A DNA stretch of 64,000 nt from an uncultured Bacilli bacterium. Lineage in GTDB: Bacteria; Bacillota_I; Bacilli_A; RF39; UBA660. The stretch is from NCBI GenBank assembly GCA_934085565.1, contig CAKOHG010000003.1, positions 62,001 to 126,000 on the forward strand. Reading direction: 5' to 3'. This document shows positions 24,519-32,956 of the stretch, piece after piece; the first letter of the stretch is position 1, and each line of letters begins with the position of its first letter. The translations under genes and the position numbers were made by a program. The notes beneath the pieces were generated by a model. That model saw only the letters and a list, made by a program, of their open reading frames with translations. It searched no databases and had not been told where the DNA came from.

Positions 24519-25541
24519 ATGAATGAAGAAGTAATATCTAAACTTTTGTTATGGTTTAACGAAAATAAAAGAGATTTGCCATGGCGCCATACGAGTGATG
24601 CTTATAAAATTTGGATTAGTGAGGTTATGCTTCAGCAAACAGGGGTCATAACCGTAATGGATTACTATACGAGATTTATTAAAGAATATCCTAATATCGA
24701 AAGTCTTTCTAAAGCACCTTTAGAAAGAGTTTTAAAATTATGGGAAGGTTTAGGGTATTATTCTCGGGCTAAAAATTTACATAAATGTGCTCAAAAAGTA
24801 ATAGAATTAGGATATGATAATCTACCTCAAGATAAAAAAGTACTTCAATCACTTCCTGGATTAGGACCCTATACGGTAGGAGCTATTTTATCCATTGCTT
24901 ATAACGAAAAAGAACCGGCTATTGACGGTAATGTTAAAAGAGTCTTATCAAGAGTTTATGAAGAAAAAGAAGATATTTCAAAATCAAAAGTTTTAAAAGG
25001 TTATCAAGAAAAATTAGCTTTGTTAATGCCTGATAACAAAACAAGAGAATTCACAGAGGCCTTTATTGAACTAGGTGCTTTAATATGTACTTTTCATACA
25101 ACTCCTAAGTGTGAAGAATGTCCATTAAAATCATGCTGTAAGGCTTATGAACATAATGAGGTAGCGAGTTATCCACCTATTAAAATAAAGAAAGAAAAGA
25201 AAGAAGTTAATAAAACGGTGTACGTTTTAGAATATGATAATATGTTTTCTATTTATAAAAATGAAGAAGGATTATTAAATGGTCTTTATGTTTTTCCGAA
25301 TAAAGACGAATGGTTAGATAAAGAAGAGTTAAAAGAAACACTACCATATAAAATAGATTCTATTATAGAAAAGGGAGTTGTAAAGCATACTTTTTCACAT
25401 GTTGTTTGGAATATGCAAATTTATTTAGTGAAATTAAAAGAAAAAACATCTGATTATCTTTTTGTTTCAGAAAGTGAAATAGAGTCGACATATTCTTTAC
25501 CAACGGCATATAAAAAAGTCTTTACGAAACTTTTAAAATAG
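24519..25541 (+). CDS. mutY: A/G-specific adenine glycosylase
   Basis: This 340-residue MutY removes adenine mispaired with 8-oxoguanine. It has the N-terminal L-P-W-R-H motif, W-I-S-E-V-M-L-Q-Q-T with the catalytic glutamate, the helix-hairpin-helix L-P-G-L-G-P-Y-T-V-G, and I-D-G-N-V-K-R-V-L with the catalytic aspartate. The iron-sulfur cysteines are C-T-F-H-T-T-P-K-C-E-E-C-P-L-K-S-C-C, with seven residues between the first pair where six is usual. A C-terminal NUDIX-like domain ends in K-H-T-F-S-H-V-V-W. The start has only a weak GTGATG ribosome site. Confidence 0.92.
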   Translation: MNEEVISKLLLWFNENKRDLPWRHTSDAYKIWISEVMLQQTGVITVMDYYTRFIKEYPNIESLSKAPLERVLKLWEGLGYYSRAKNLHKCAQKVIELGYDNLPQDKKVLQSLPGLGPYTVGAILSIAYNEKEPAIDGNVKRVLSRVYEEKEDISKSKVLKGYQEKLALLMPDNKTREFTEAFIELGALICTFHTTPKCEECPLKSCCKAYEHNEVASYPPIKIKKEKKEVNKTVYVLEYDNMFSIYKNEEGLLNGLYVFPNKDEWLDKEELKETLPYKIDSIIEKGVVKHTFSHVVWNMQIYLVKLKEKTSDYLFVSESEIESTYSLPTAYKKVFTKLLK

Positions 25542-25573
25542 TGTATTCTTTTAGAAGAAAAAGGAGAATAGTT

Positions 25574-26464
25574 ATGAATTATTTGATTAATGGAGTACGT
25601 GGTTTTTGTATGGCTCTTGCTGACAGTGTACCTGGTGTCAGCGGAGGAACTATCGCGTTTATTTTAGGATTTTATGATCAATTCATAAATTCTTTAAACA
25701 ACTTGGTTTTTGGAAATAAAAAAGAGAAAAAAGAAGCCCTTTTCTTTCTTATAAAATTAGGTATTGGTTGGGTTATTGGAATGATTTTAGCTATCTTAGT
25801 GTTGACGAGTTTATTTGAAAATCATATTTATGAAGTTAGTTCTGTTTTTATTGGTTTCATTATCTTTTCTTTACCACTTATTATTTCAGAAGAAAAAGGT
25901 GTTTTAAAGGGAAAGTATAAAAATTTATTGTTTTTGATTTTAGGTATCGTTATTGTTTCTTTAATTACTTATTTTAATCCAATGAACGGTAGTGAAAATG
26001 TTGTGGATATCACAAACTTATCATTTGGTTTAATTTTATATGTTTTTGTGGCAGCAATGATTGCGATATCTGCTATGGTTTTACCTGGTATTAGTGGTTC
26101 AACTTTATTACTTATTTTTGGCCTTTATATTCCAATTACGACAGCTATTAAAGAATTTTTACATTTGAATTTTGGATATTTTCCTATTTTAGTTGTATTT
26201 GGTTTAGGAGTATTAACGGGTATTGCTGTGGTTATTAAAGGAATAAAAGTTGCTTTAAGTAAGTATCGTAGTCAAACGGTTTACTTAATTTTAGGTTTAA
26301 TGCTTGGTTCTTTATATGCCATTGTTATGGGACCAACTACTTTAGAAGTTTATCATGACCCAATGACTTTCCAAACATTTTCAATAGGCTTCTTTATTTT
26401 AGGAGGTCTTATCATAGGACTACTTCAATGGCTAAAAGGATTTCTTGCTAGAAAAAATAAATAA
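25574..26464 (+). CDS. DUF368 membrane protein (PopT-type polyprenyl-phosphate transporter family)
   Basis: This 296-residue protein has about eight membrane helices and two inverted copies of the family motif: D-S-V-P-G-V-S-G-G-T-I-A-F near the N-terminus and V-L-P-G-I-S-G-S-T-L-L in the second half. DUF368 (PopT) proteins recycle undecaprenyl phosphate across the membrane for wall synthesis, so the same role is likely here. The ATG at 25574 follows AAGGAG. It begins about 30 bases after mutY and could be cotranscribed with it. A terminator follows. Confidence 0.88.
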   Translation: MNYLINGVRGFCMALADSVPGVSGGTIAFILGFYDQFINSLNNLVFGNKKEKKEALFFLIKLGIGWVIGMILAILVLTSLFENHIYEVSSVFIGFIIFSLPLIISEEKGVLKGKYKNLLFLILGIVIVSLITYFNPMNGSENVVDITNLSFGLILYVFVAAMIAISAMVLPGISGSTLLLIFGLYIPITTAIKEFLHLNFGYFPILVVFGLGVLTGIAVVIKGIKVALSKYRSQTVYLILGLMLGSLYAIVMGPTTLEVYHDPMTFQTFSIGFFILGGLIIGLLQWLKGFLARKNK

Positions 26465-26477
26465 AATTTTTTGAATT

Positions 26478-26505
26478 CATCTTATATTTTAAGATGAGTT
26501 TTTTT
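26478..26505 (+). terminator. intrinsic terminator before the secretion locus
   Basis: CATCTTA pairs perfectly with TAAGATG around a 5-nt loop, followed by a T-run. It separates the housekeeping block from the secretion/pilus locus. Confidence 0.7.
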
Positions 26506-26560
26506 ATGGACTTAAATAGGAGAATTTGATAGAATTAAGAAGAGAAACGGTGGTGCAGTT

Positions 26561-28960
26561 ATGGACGAAGAAAATGAAAATTTAGAAGAATTGGAAAATG
26601 AATCGACTCCAACTGAAGAAAATATTCCTGCAGAAATAGAAGCTGAACCACCCAAAAATGATCTTTTAGCAACAGGGGAAAAGAAAGTAATTAACGAACT
26701 TCTTAAAATAAATCCTTTGGCATGGGTTGCAATTGGAGCTGCACTTTTTGTGATTTTTCTTATTGTCTTTTTTAGTCTTATAAATCAAGCTTCTGGCGGA
26801 AACGATTTATATTATAAAGAAGGTGCTTGTACTACAGTAACAGTTAAATATGAACCTTATAATGAAAATGAACCATCTAGCACACTTCAAATGGATTTGG
26901 AAACTTATGTTCAAAGTGCTGCTATAGAATATATGAAAGACTTAACAGAACATGAAGATGAAACAGCTGTCATTCAAGTTTATTTTGCTTTAACGATTGC
27001 TCTTCGTACAGAAGCTATATCTAATAACTGTACAGTTACCTATCGAGACAAGCAACTTTCTAAAAATCCTACTACCAATGATTATTTAGAAACAGTTTTA
27101 AAAGAAACGAAAGGAGTTATTTTAGGAGATAAAGATCATAATGTGATTTCTAATGCTCATGTTTCAGATTTTTGTTGGTACAACGTCAATGATAATCAAG
27201 AAGAATATAAAATTTATCCCAAAGACACATTATCGGTATCTAATTATTTTGTAAATAATTATGTTGATAATGAAATTTATAAAAAATGTCCTTGTAACGA
27301 TCCACAAGGAAGTTACTATGACTCTGAATGGGGTATGTGTTGGACTAGATGGCAAACAAATGAAGATAAAGAAAATGAAGAACCCGAATATGAATATGCT
27401 TGGCTTCATGATGATGACGAAACTGGTTTCAGTGTTGTTGGAGCTTATAATTTAATGCGTTATAATGTTGAAAAAACTGATGAGTCAGAAAAAGATAAGG
27501 GGTATGGTTATAATCTTATTTTAAAATATTTTTATGGTCAAGATATTACTTATATGACAGTAGATAAGGACACTGTGAAAAACAATTTACCAACACAAGT
27601 ATGTTCTAGTGATTCCTTACCATATGATAGCACTCCTTTAAGTAGGGATGAATTTATTAGTGCTGTAACTAATTTTCTTTCTTCTGGTAATTATGCAAGT
27701 TGGGCACAAAATTTTATTGATAATGCGGGTGCTATATATGATATGGGACAAGAAAAAAATATTAATCCAGAACTTATTTATATTTTTGCTCGAAAAGAAA
27801 CATCTTTTACAACAAATGATACTAATACTAAACATTATAATTATTATGGCTATGGTGTTTATAATGGTCAAAGTGTTGGAAAATTATTTTCTAGTTTTAT
27901 GGAAGGTGTTGAAACTCTTTATGATTGGTTTGTTAAAGCAGGAAGTATGCATGGAATCGTTCAAAAATATTCTTATTTAGGAACATATTTAGCTAATCCT
28001 GGTAGTAGCGGTTCCGGCGGGTGTTATTATTTAAAAATTATTTATGGTGAAAATTATTCAAGATGTGCCTCTTCTTATAAGTGCTCTAGCGTTAATGGGG
28101 GCGCAGGATGTGTGTTGACCACGGATGAAGAAAGAAATGCTTATTTAGATTGGCAAGCAGAAAAATATTTAGTACACCGTAAAGATATCTTTAATTTAAG
28201 TGGTACAGTATGTAAGGGGTCCGTTATTCAAACAGACGCAAATTTAACAATACCTAAAAATATGATGAAAGAATCACTAAGTAGTTATTTGAATAGTCAA
28301 GGGTTATCTATTCAAGATTTAAACGATACTATTTATAATAATGTTGTTGATAAAGGAGTAGGAACACGTGCTGGTGTGGCAACAGCAGCTACAACTTTAA
28401 TTAATTACATGCAACAATTTGATGTAAGAATTCCGTATACTTATGGTGGTGGGCATAGTTCAATCAAAGGCATCGGAAGAGCTACCGCAAATTTATTTGG
28501 AGTAGATCCAGATTGGGGAACTCCGATTGGAGCTTATTGGACCTCTGGTATGGGACCATATACTCATTACGGACCAGATTGTTCGGCTTTTGTTTACTGG
28601 GTGTTGCATAATGGAGGAGTAAAAGTATCTTTTGGTAGTTCTACCAATATGAAAAATTATGGCCCAACTCATGCGAGTGATGGTTCTTACATTGGCCAAG
28701 TAGGTGATGTTTTAGTAAGTAGTGGCCATGTATCTATAATTGTTGGAATCAATGAAGAAGAAAGTTACTATATTGTGGCTGAATCAAATGGACTTAGTTC
28801 GGGTTATCGGCCTGACACAAAAGGAATTAGTTATCAAAAAATAGGCTTTGTAAACAATTATTATAGTGTTGTAGATATGTCTAGCTATTATAATGATGCT
28901 ACTAAACATTATTCTGAAGAAGAATATAGTACTGCTTTTGCTAAAGGAAGGTTAGGATGA
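26561..28960 (+). CDS. T4SS-associated cell wall hydrolase: SpoIID-like, lysozyme-like and NlpC/P60 domains
   Basis: This 799-residue protein has an acidic cytoplasmic N-terminus, one membrane helix (about 50-73) and a large extracellular part. Residues about 95-270 resemble SpoIID/amidase-enhancer proteins (L-E-T-Y-V then A-L-x-I-A-L-R-T-E-A and K-E-T-K-G-V-I-L-G). About 365-480 look like a lysozyme or glucosaminidase-type domain with F-A-R-K-E-T-S-F. The C-terminal NlpC/P60 domain has Cys674 in G-P-D-C-S-A-F and His723 in S-S-G-H-V-S-I-I. It probably opens peptidoglycan for the pilus or channel, as VirB1/CwlT do in type IV secretion. It is the first gene of the locus, 4 bases before the lipoprotein gene. 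Confidence 0.82.
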   Translation: MDEENENLEELENESTPTEENIPAEIEAEPPKNDLLATGEKKVINELLKINPLAWVAIGAALFVIFLIVFFSLINQASGGNDLYYKEGACTTVTVKYEPYNENEPSSTLQMDLETYVQSAAIEYMKDLTEHEDETAVIQVYFALTIALRTEAISNNCTVTYRDKQLSKNPTTNDYLETVLKETKGVILGDKDHNVISNAHVSDFCWYNVNDNQEEYKIYPKDTLSVSNYFVNNYVDNEIYKKCPCNDPQGSYYDSEWGMCWTRWQTNEDKENEEPEYEYAWLHDDDETGFSVVGAYNLMRYNVEKTDESEKDKGYGYNLILKYFYGQDITYMTVDKDTVKNNLPTQVCSSDSLPYDSTPLSRDEFISAVTNFLSSGNYASWAQNFIDNAGAIYDMGQEKNINPELIYIFARKETSFTTNDTNTKHYNYYGYGVYNGQSVGKLFSSFMEGVETLYDWFVKAGSMHGIVQKYSYLGTYLANPGSSGSGGCYYLKIIYGENYSRCASSYKCSSVNGGAGCVLTTDEERNAYLDWQAEKYLVHRKDIFNLSGTVCKGSVIQTDANLTIPKNMMKESLSSYLNSQGLSIQDLNDTIYNNVVDKGVGTRAGVATAATTLINYMQQFDVRIPYTYGGGHSSIKGIGRATANLFGVDPDWGTPIGAYWTSGMGPYTHYGPDCSAFVYWVLHNGGVKVSFGSSTNMKNYGPTHASDGSYIGQVGDVLVSSGHVSIIVGINEEESYYIVAESNGLSSGYRPDTKGISYQKIGFVNNYYSVVDMSSYYNDATKHYSEEEYSTAFAKGRLG

Positions 28961-28964
28961 TGAA

Positions 28965-29642
28965 ATGAAAAAAATGTTTTTAGGATTAATCTTAGTTTTT
29001 CTATTAAGTGGATGTACTGCCGAATATAATTTAACAATTGACGATATTAATAACATGACATATGATGAGAATTTTGAAATAAAAAGTTCTAATTATGAAG
29101 AAGTTTCGTCTATATATGATAGCAAAATTCCTGTTAATGCTTATGATGATGAATTTTTTGACAGTGAATCCAATGATGAGATAGAGGGGGTATCTTATTA
29201 TGATGTGAAGTCTTTTAAAAAAAATGATGCTTATTTAGTTGATTTTCATTTTACATTTCCAAGTAATCGTTTTAATCATGCCGCAGGTTTAAAAACAGGA
29301 TTCTATGATTTTACAAAAACGTATAACGAAGATGATAAAACTATAACTTTAGATACGGGATACTTTGATGCTTCCAAATTTCCTGATTTAGAAAAATTAA
29401 CAATTAATGTAAAAGTTTTAAATGAGGTTGTCTCACATAATGCCGATGAAGTCATTGGCAATACTTATCAATGGACAATTACAGATTTTGAAAATGCACG
29501 CCTTGTTTTAACTTATAAAGAGGAAGAAAAAAGTGAAACAAAAAATCAAAGTGTTATTATTATAACTGTGTTCGTTTGCATGGTTTTCTTAGTTATATTT
29601 ATTGTCGTTATAAAAAAAATTCAGGCTAGAAAATATACGTAG
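28965..29642 (+). CDS. lipoprotein with C-terminal membrane helix (LppM/DUF3153-like)
   Basis: This 225-residue protein starts with a lipoprotein signal peptide with lipobox L-L-S-G-C at about residues 14-18. The mature part ends in a beta-rich segment, G-N-T-Y-Q-W-T-I-T-D-F-E-N-A, like LppM/DUF3153 domains, then a membrane helix (about 195-217) and a basic tail. It would therefore be held in the membrane at both ends. AGGATGA precedes the ATG, 4 bases after the wall hydrolase stop, so the two are cotranscribed. A role as an assembly factor of the channel is inference. Confidence 0.75.
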   Translation: MKKMFLGLILVFLLSGCTAEYNLTIDDINNMTYDENFEIKSSNYEEVSSIYDSKIPVNAYDDEFFDSESNDEIEGVSYYDVKSFKKNDAYLVDFHFTFPSNRFNHAAGLKTGFYDFTKTYNEDDKTITLDTGYFDASKFPDLEKLTINVKVLNEVVSHNADEVIGNTYQWTITDFENARLVLTYKEEEKSETKNQSVIIITVFVCMVFLVIFIVVIKKIQARKYT

Positions 29643-29672
29643 ATTTTTCTATGAATAAATAAAATTCTATTG

Positions 29673-29678
29673 TATAAT
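29673..29678 (+). promoter_or_regulatory. -10 box for virD4
   Basis: TATAAT preceded by TG, about 25 bases before the virD4 start, with no clear -35. It could give virD4 its own promoter. Confidence 0.45.
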
Positions 29679-29701
29679 AGGTTAGTCAAGGAGAGGGTTC
29701 T

Positions 29702-31852
29702 ATGAAATTTAGAGTTTCACAAAAAGATTTTATTATATTTGTTGTTTTTTGTATCTTTTTGCTTTATTTATGTGCAATAGCTGTGCTTAATTTTTCATCT
29801 TTTGCAAGTGATGGTTCCTTTTATGGACTTAATCCGTTTCCAGCATTTACAAAAGATTATATTGGCCTAACTATTTTCATGTTTATTATTGCTTTAATTA
29901 TTATTTTTTCAAGTGTTTCGTCTTATATTTTTGATAAAGATAAAAGCGGTAAAAAAATATTAAATATTGGTGATAAAGAAGAAAAAGGATATTCTAGATG
30001 GGCTAAAGATAAAGAAATTAAAGAAGCGAAAGATGTTGTTCATGTAAAAGCGGTAGATCAACACGTCGATGGAGCTGGTATTCCTTTAATTAATAATGGG
30101 ACAGATATTTGGATTGATAATGGTGATTATCATACCATGATTATCGGTTCTACGGGTTCAGGTAAAACAGAATGTATTGTTAAACCACAAGTAAACTTAC
30201 TTGCTAAAAAAGGCGAGAGTATGATTATTAATGACCCGAAAGGTGAATTATATAAATATTGTGGGGATTATTTAAAAGAACAAGGCTATAATATCGTTGT
30301 TTTAAATTTCCGTAATCCAGAAGAAGGAAACTCATGGAATCCATTAGCTACGCCTTACTATTACTTTAAAAATGGCAATACTGATAAAGCTATCGAACTT
30401 TTGGAAGACATTGCTAATAATATTTTAGTAGATCCTAAAAACCAAGATTCTGCTTTCTGGGAAAAATCTGGAGCAGACTACTTTTCAGCCTTAGCTTTAG
30501 GTTTATTTAGAGATGGTAAAGAAGATGAAATCAATTTAAATTCAATTAACTTGATGAGTTCCGTTGGTGAAGAAAGATTAGGCGCTAAAACGTATATTCA
30601 AGAATACTTTAATATGAAAGGTGAGAGTTCACCAGAATACATATTTGGTTCTACGACATTTAATGCTCCATCTGATACGAAAGGTGGTATCTTATCTACT
30701 TTCCGCCAAAAAATTCGTATTTTTGCTTCTCGTGAAAAATTATCAGAAATGCTATCTTATAGTGATTTTGATATGCGTAGCATTGGTGAGAAAAAAACAG
30801 CCGTATTCTTAATTATTCATGATGAAAAAACAACTTATCACAGTCTTTTAACTGTTTTCTTAAAGCAATGTTATGAAACTCTTATTGAAGTGGCTCAATC
30901 AAGAGGTGGTAAACTTGCTTACCGAACTAATTTCATTTTAGATGAATTTGCTAACATGCCTCCTTTATCCGATGTAGATGCTATGGTTTCAGCTGCGAGA
31001 AGTAGGGATATCAGATTTACATTTATCATCCAAAACTTCTCTCAATTAAATGATGTTTATGGTAAAGAAGTGGCAGAAACATTAAAAGGAAACTGTGGTA
31101 ACTTGATCTATCTTATTTCTACGGAAATGGCTGCCTTAGAAGAAATCAGTAAAATGTGTGGCGAAGTAAAAAGTAAAGATAAAGACAAAACCGCTTCTAC
31201 GCCACTGGTTACTGTTACTGATTTACAAAAGATGAAATTGTTTCAAGCAATTATTAAACGTTTACGTATGAATCCTTTTAAAACACAGTATGAACCTGAT
31301 TTCAAAATTAACTGGGGTATTGAAAGAAAAGAACTTGCTTTTCCTAAAAGAGAACCAAGACCAGTTGCTACTTTTGATTTAAAAACGTTTGTTTCAGAAG
31401 CAAAACAAAAGAAAATGATGGAACAAATGGGAAATAATAAAGAGAGCGGATTTAATCCATTTGCTCCAAGTCCATCTCCATTTGGAGGTGCTCCTTCTAA
31501 TAATAACCCATTTATGTTTAACAATTCTCCATTAAATGATCCTTTGATGAATAAACCAATGTCTTCTCTTACGAATGATGAAATCGATAAGATGATTGCT
31601 GACATTGATAAAAAATTAAAGGAATTAGATGAAGAAGAAAAAAGAGAAAAAGAAAAACAGCAAACTAAAAATACAGAATCTTCTTTTGAACTTCCTAAGT
31701 TAGATGATCCTAAATTGGAAGATAGCAAAAAAGTTTCGAAAGAACCAAAAACTGATAAACCTAAAATAAATGTTGATGCAGATTCTATCGTTATGAATGA
31801 TAATGTCATAACGGATGATGAATTCTTTGATGATTTCTTTCATGAAGAATAG
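29702..31852 (+). CDS. virD4: VirD4/TraG-type T4SS coupling ATPase
   Basis: This 716-residue type IV coupling protein recruits substrates to the secretion channel. Two N-terminal membrane helices (about 9-30 and 50-72) precede the RecA-like ATPase with Walker A G-S-T-G-S-G-K-T (Lys155), the N-D-P-K-G-E-L-Y motif after it, and Walker B F-I-L-D-E-F-A-N-M-P (Asp414-Glu415). Q-N-F-S-Q-L is also typical. The last 150 residues are an Asn/Pro-rich then acidic tail ending in D-D-F-F-H-E-E, probably a flexible substrate- or partner-binding arm. The ribosome site is AAGGAGAGG. No relaxase is nearby, so the substrate is unknown. Confidence 0.92.
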   Translation: MKFRVSQKDFIIFVVFCIFLLYLCAIAVLNFSSFASDGSFYGLNPFPAFTKDYIGLTIFMFIIALIIIFSSVSSYIFDKDKSGKKILNIGDKEEKGYSRWAKDKEIKEAKDVVHVKAVDQHVDGAGIPLINNGTDIWIDNGDYHTMIIGSTGSGKTECIVKPQVNLLAKKGESMIINDPKGELYKYCGDYLKEQGYNIVVLNFRNPEEGNSWNPLATPYYYFKNGNTDKAIELLEDIANNILVDPKNQDSAFWEKSGADYFSALALGLFRDGKEDEINLNSINLMSSVGEERLGAKTYIQEYFNMKGESSPEYIFGSTTFNAPSDTKGGILSTFRQKIRIFASREKLSEMLSYSDFDMRSIGEKKTAVFLIIHDEKTTYHSLLTVFLKQCYETLIEVAQSRGGKLAYRTNFILDEFANMPPLSDVDAMVSAARSRDIRFTFIIQNFSQLNDVYGKEVAETLKGNCGNLIYLISTEMAALEEISKMCGEVKSKDKDKTASTPLVTVTDLQKMKLFQAIIKRLRMNPFKTQYEPDFKINWGIERKELAFPKREPRPVATFDLKTFVSEAKQKKMMEQMGNNKESGFNPFAPSPSPFGGAPSNNNPFMFNNSPLNDPLMNKPMSSLTNDEIDKMIADIDKKLKELDEEEKREKEKQQTKNTESSFELPKLDDPKLEDSKKVSKEPKTDKPKINVDADSIVMNDNVITDDEFFDDFFHEE

Positions 31853-31895
31853 TTGTCAAAACAGTGTCAAATTATTAGAAATTTCAGAAAAATAA

Positions 31896-31924
31896 TTGCA
31901 ATTTTTATGAGAGATTGATATAGT
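31896..31924 (+). promoter_or_regulatory. promoter of small RNA 1
   Basis: TTGCAA (31896-31901), a 17-base spacer and TATAGT (31919-31924), in a 375-base stretch with no protein gene. Confidence 0.6.
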
Positions 31925-31930
31925 TTAATT

Positions 31931-32162
31931 ACTTAATAGAGAGAGTTTAAATTCGGAATGGTTTAGGATTATTCTTAGTTTAAACGGCTACTTGAAATGT
32001 TATTTTTGAGATTAGCCAAAAGAATGCCTTAGTTGGCCTTATCACTATTAAGGATATCGATATAAAGAAAGAAAACTTTAAGGTAAGCGTACTTTTATAA
32101 AAGACAATATGAAAGTATGATTCAAACTAGAGGTAGCGACTTGTCATCGTTATCTTTTTTTT
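31931..32162 (+). ncRNA. candidate small RNA 1, about 230 nt, between virD4 and the Tad genes
   Basis: No credible reading frame exists here; the longest ATG frame has about 11 codons and no ribosome site. The segment is bounded by a promoter and a strong terminator. Predicted stems by eye are GTTTAAA (31945-31951) with TTTAAAC (31979-31985), enclosing GAAT/ATTC, then GGCTA (31986-31990) with TAGCC (32013-32017), CCTTA with TAAGG, and TACTTT with AAAGTA. A separate promoter for the next gene lies after the terminator, so this is more likely an independent RNA than a leader. It matches no RNA family I know. Confidence 0.55.
32131..32162 (+). terminator. intrinsic terminator of small RNA 1
   Basis: AGGTAGCGA (32131-32139) pairs with TCGTTATCT (32147-32155) over 9 bp including two or three G-U pairs, followed by about eight T residues. 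Confidence 0.75.
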
Positions 32163-32172
32163 GGCTAAAATA

Positions 32173-32201
32173 TTGAAAATGATTAACTAGTATGTTAGAA
32201 T
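32173..32201 (+). promoter_or_regulatory. promoter of the Tad-type operon
   Basis: TTGAAA (32173-32178), a 17-base spacer and TAGAAT (32196-32201), with GAGGAGG next. The genes that follow to 41433 are closely packed or overlapping. Confidence 0.65.
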
Positions 32202-32227
32202 TAAAAAGAGAAAGAGGAGGCAAAAGT

Positions 32228-32956
32228 ATGGATAAAATTTGTCAAAAAATACTTGTCTTTTTATGCTTATTTATAGTGGGGGTATCAAATGCTTCTGCAG
32301 CGTCAACCTGTGATTATGAAACACAAGTAAAATTAAATTCTGAAGCAGCTAACATCAAAGCTTCTTATGAAGTAAAAGAAATTAAAACTGGAAGAAAAGT
32401 AGAAGCTGATTTAGGAGATGAAGAATATATAGACGAAACTTATCAAGGGGTAGAAGTTTCCATCTATAATATGACAGAAGATCTTTATTTAACAGTATTT
32501 AACACATCAACAAGTGAAACTAAAACATATAATTATGAAGATACAGATAATGGTAGTATAAAGCTTGTTCGTGGCGAAGAGGGTTTAGAAGAAATTGTGA
32601 CTTATCAAATTACGATTTATTCTAATCATAATGATTGTAAAGGGGAAGAGTTAAAAAAGATTAGTTTGGCGACACCAAAGTATAATTCATTTTCAGCAGA
32701 TGCTTTATGCGAAGGTTCTAGTAAATATTATTGTCAAGAATATATTACAGAAGATCTTAATATGACTTATGATGATTTTCTAAAACAAGCAGCGAATAAC
32801 AATAAAAATGATGATAATGAAGATACAAATACCAATAAAAAAGAAAATTTCTTTGAAAAATATGGAATTTATATGTTGGGTGGCGTCCTTGTTATTTTAT
32901 TAGGGGTTGTGACTACTGTGATTGTGAGAAAAAAGCAAAGGAGTAGCATAAAATGA
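32228..32956 (+). CDS. secreted protein with C-terminal membrane anchor, Tad locus
   Basis: This 242-residue protein has a signal peptide ending near S-N-A-S-A-A (about 25), a beta-rich ectodomain with four or more cysteines, an Asn/Asp linker (about 195-205), and a C-terminal helix (about 212-232) followed by a basic tail. This gives type I topology with the ectodomain outside. I recognise no domain. Its stop overlaps the start of the giant Cys-rich gene by 4 bases, so the two are probably partners, perhaps as anchor or minor surface component of the pilus. Confidence 0.7.
   Translation: MDKICQKILVFLCLFIVGVSNASAASTCDYETQVKLNSEAANIKASYEVKEIKTGRKVEADLGDEEYIDETYQGVEVSIYNMTEDLYLTVFNTSTSETKTYNYEDTDNGSIKLVRGEEGLEEIVTYQITIYSNHNDCKGEELKKISLATPKYNSFSADALCEGSSKYYCQEYITEDLNMTYDDFLKQAANNNKNDDNEDTNTNKKENFFEKYGIYMLGGVLVILLGVVTTVIVRKKQRSSIK

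Noticed and set aside
31243..31809. 188-codon open frame on the minus strand inside virD4
   Set aside because: Ser/Phe/Leu-rich composition is what the complement of the Glu/Lys-rich VirD4 tail would give; no start signals.
31925..32162. T-box or other known riboswitch leader
   Set aside because: The expected T-box sequence (TGG-ACCGCG type) is absent, the next gene is not amino-acid related, and a new promoter lies after the terminator.
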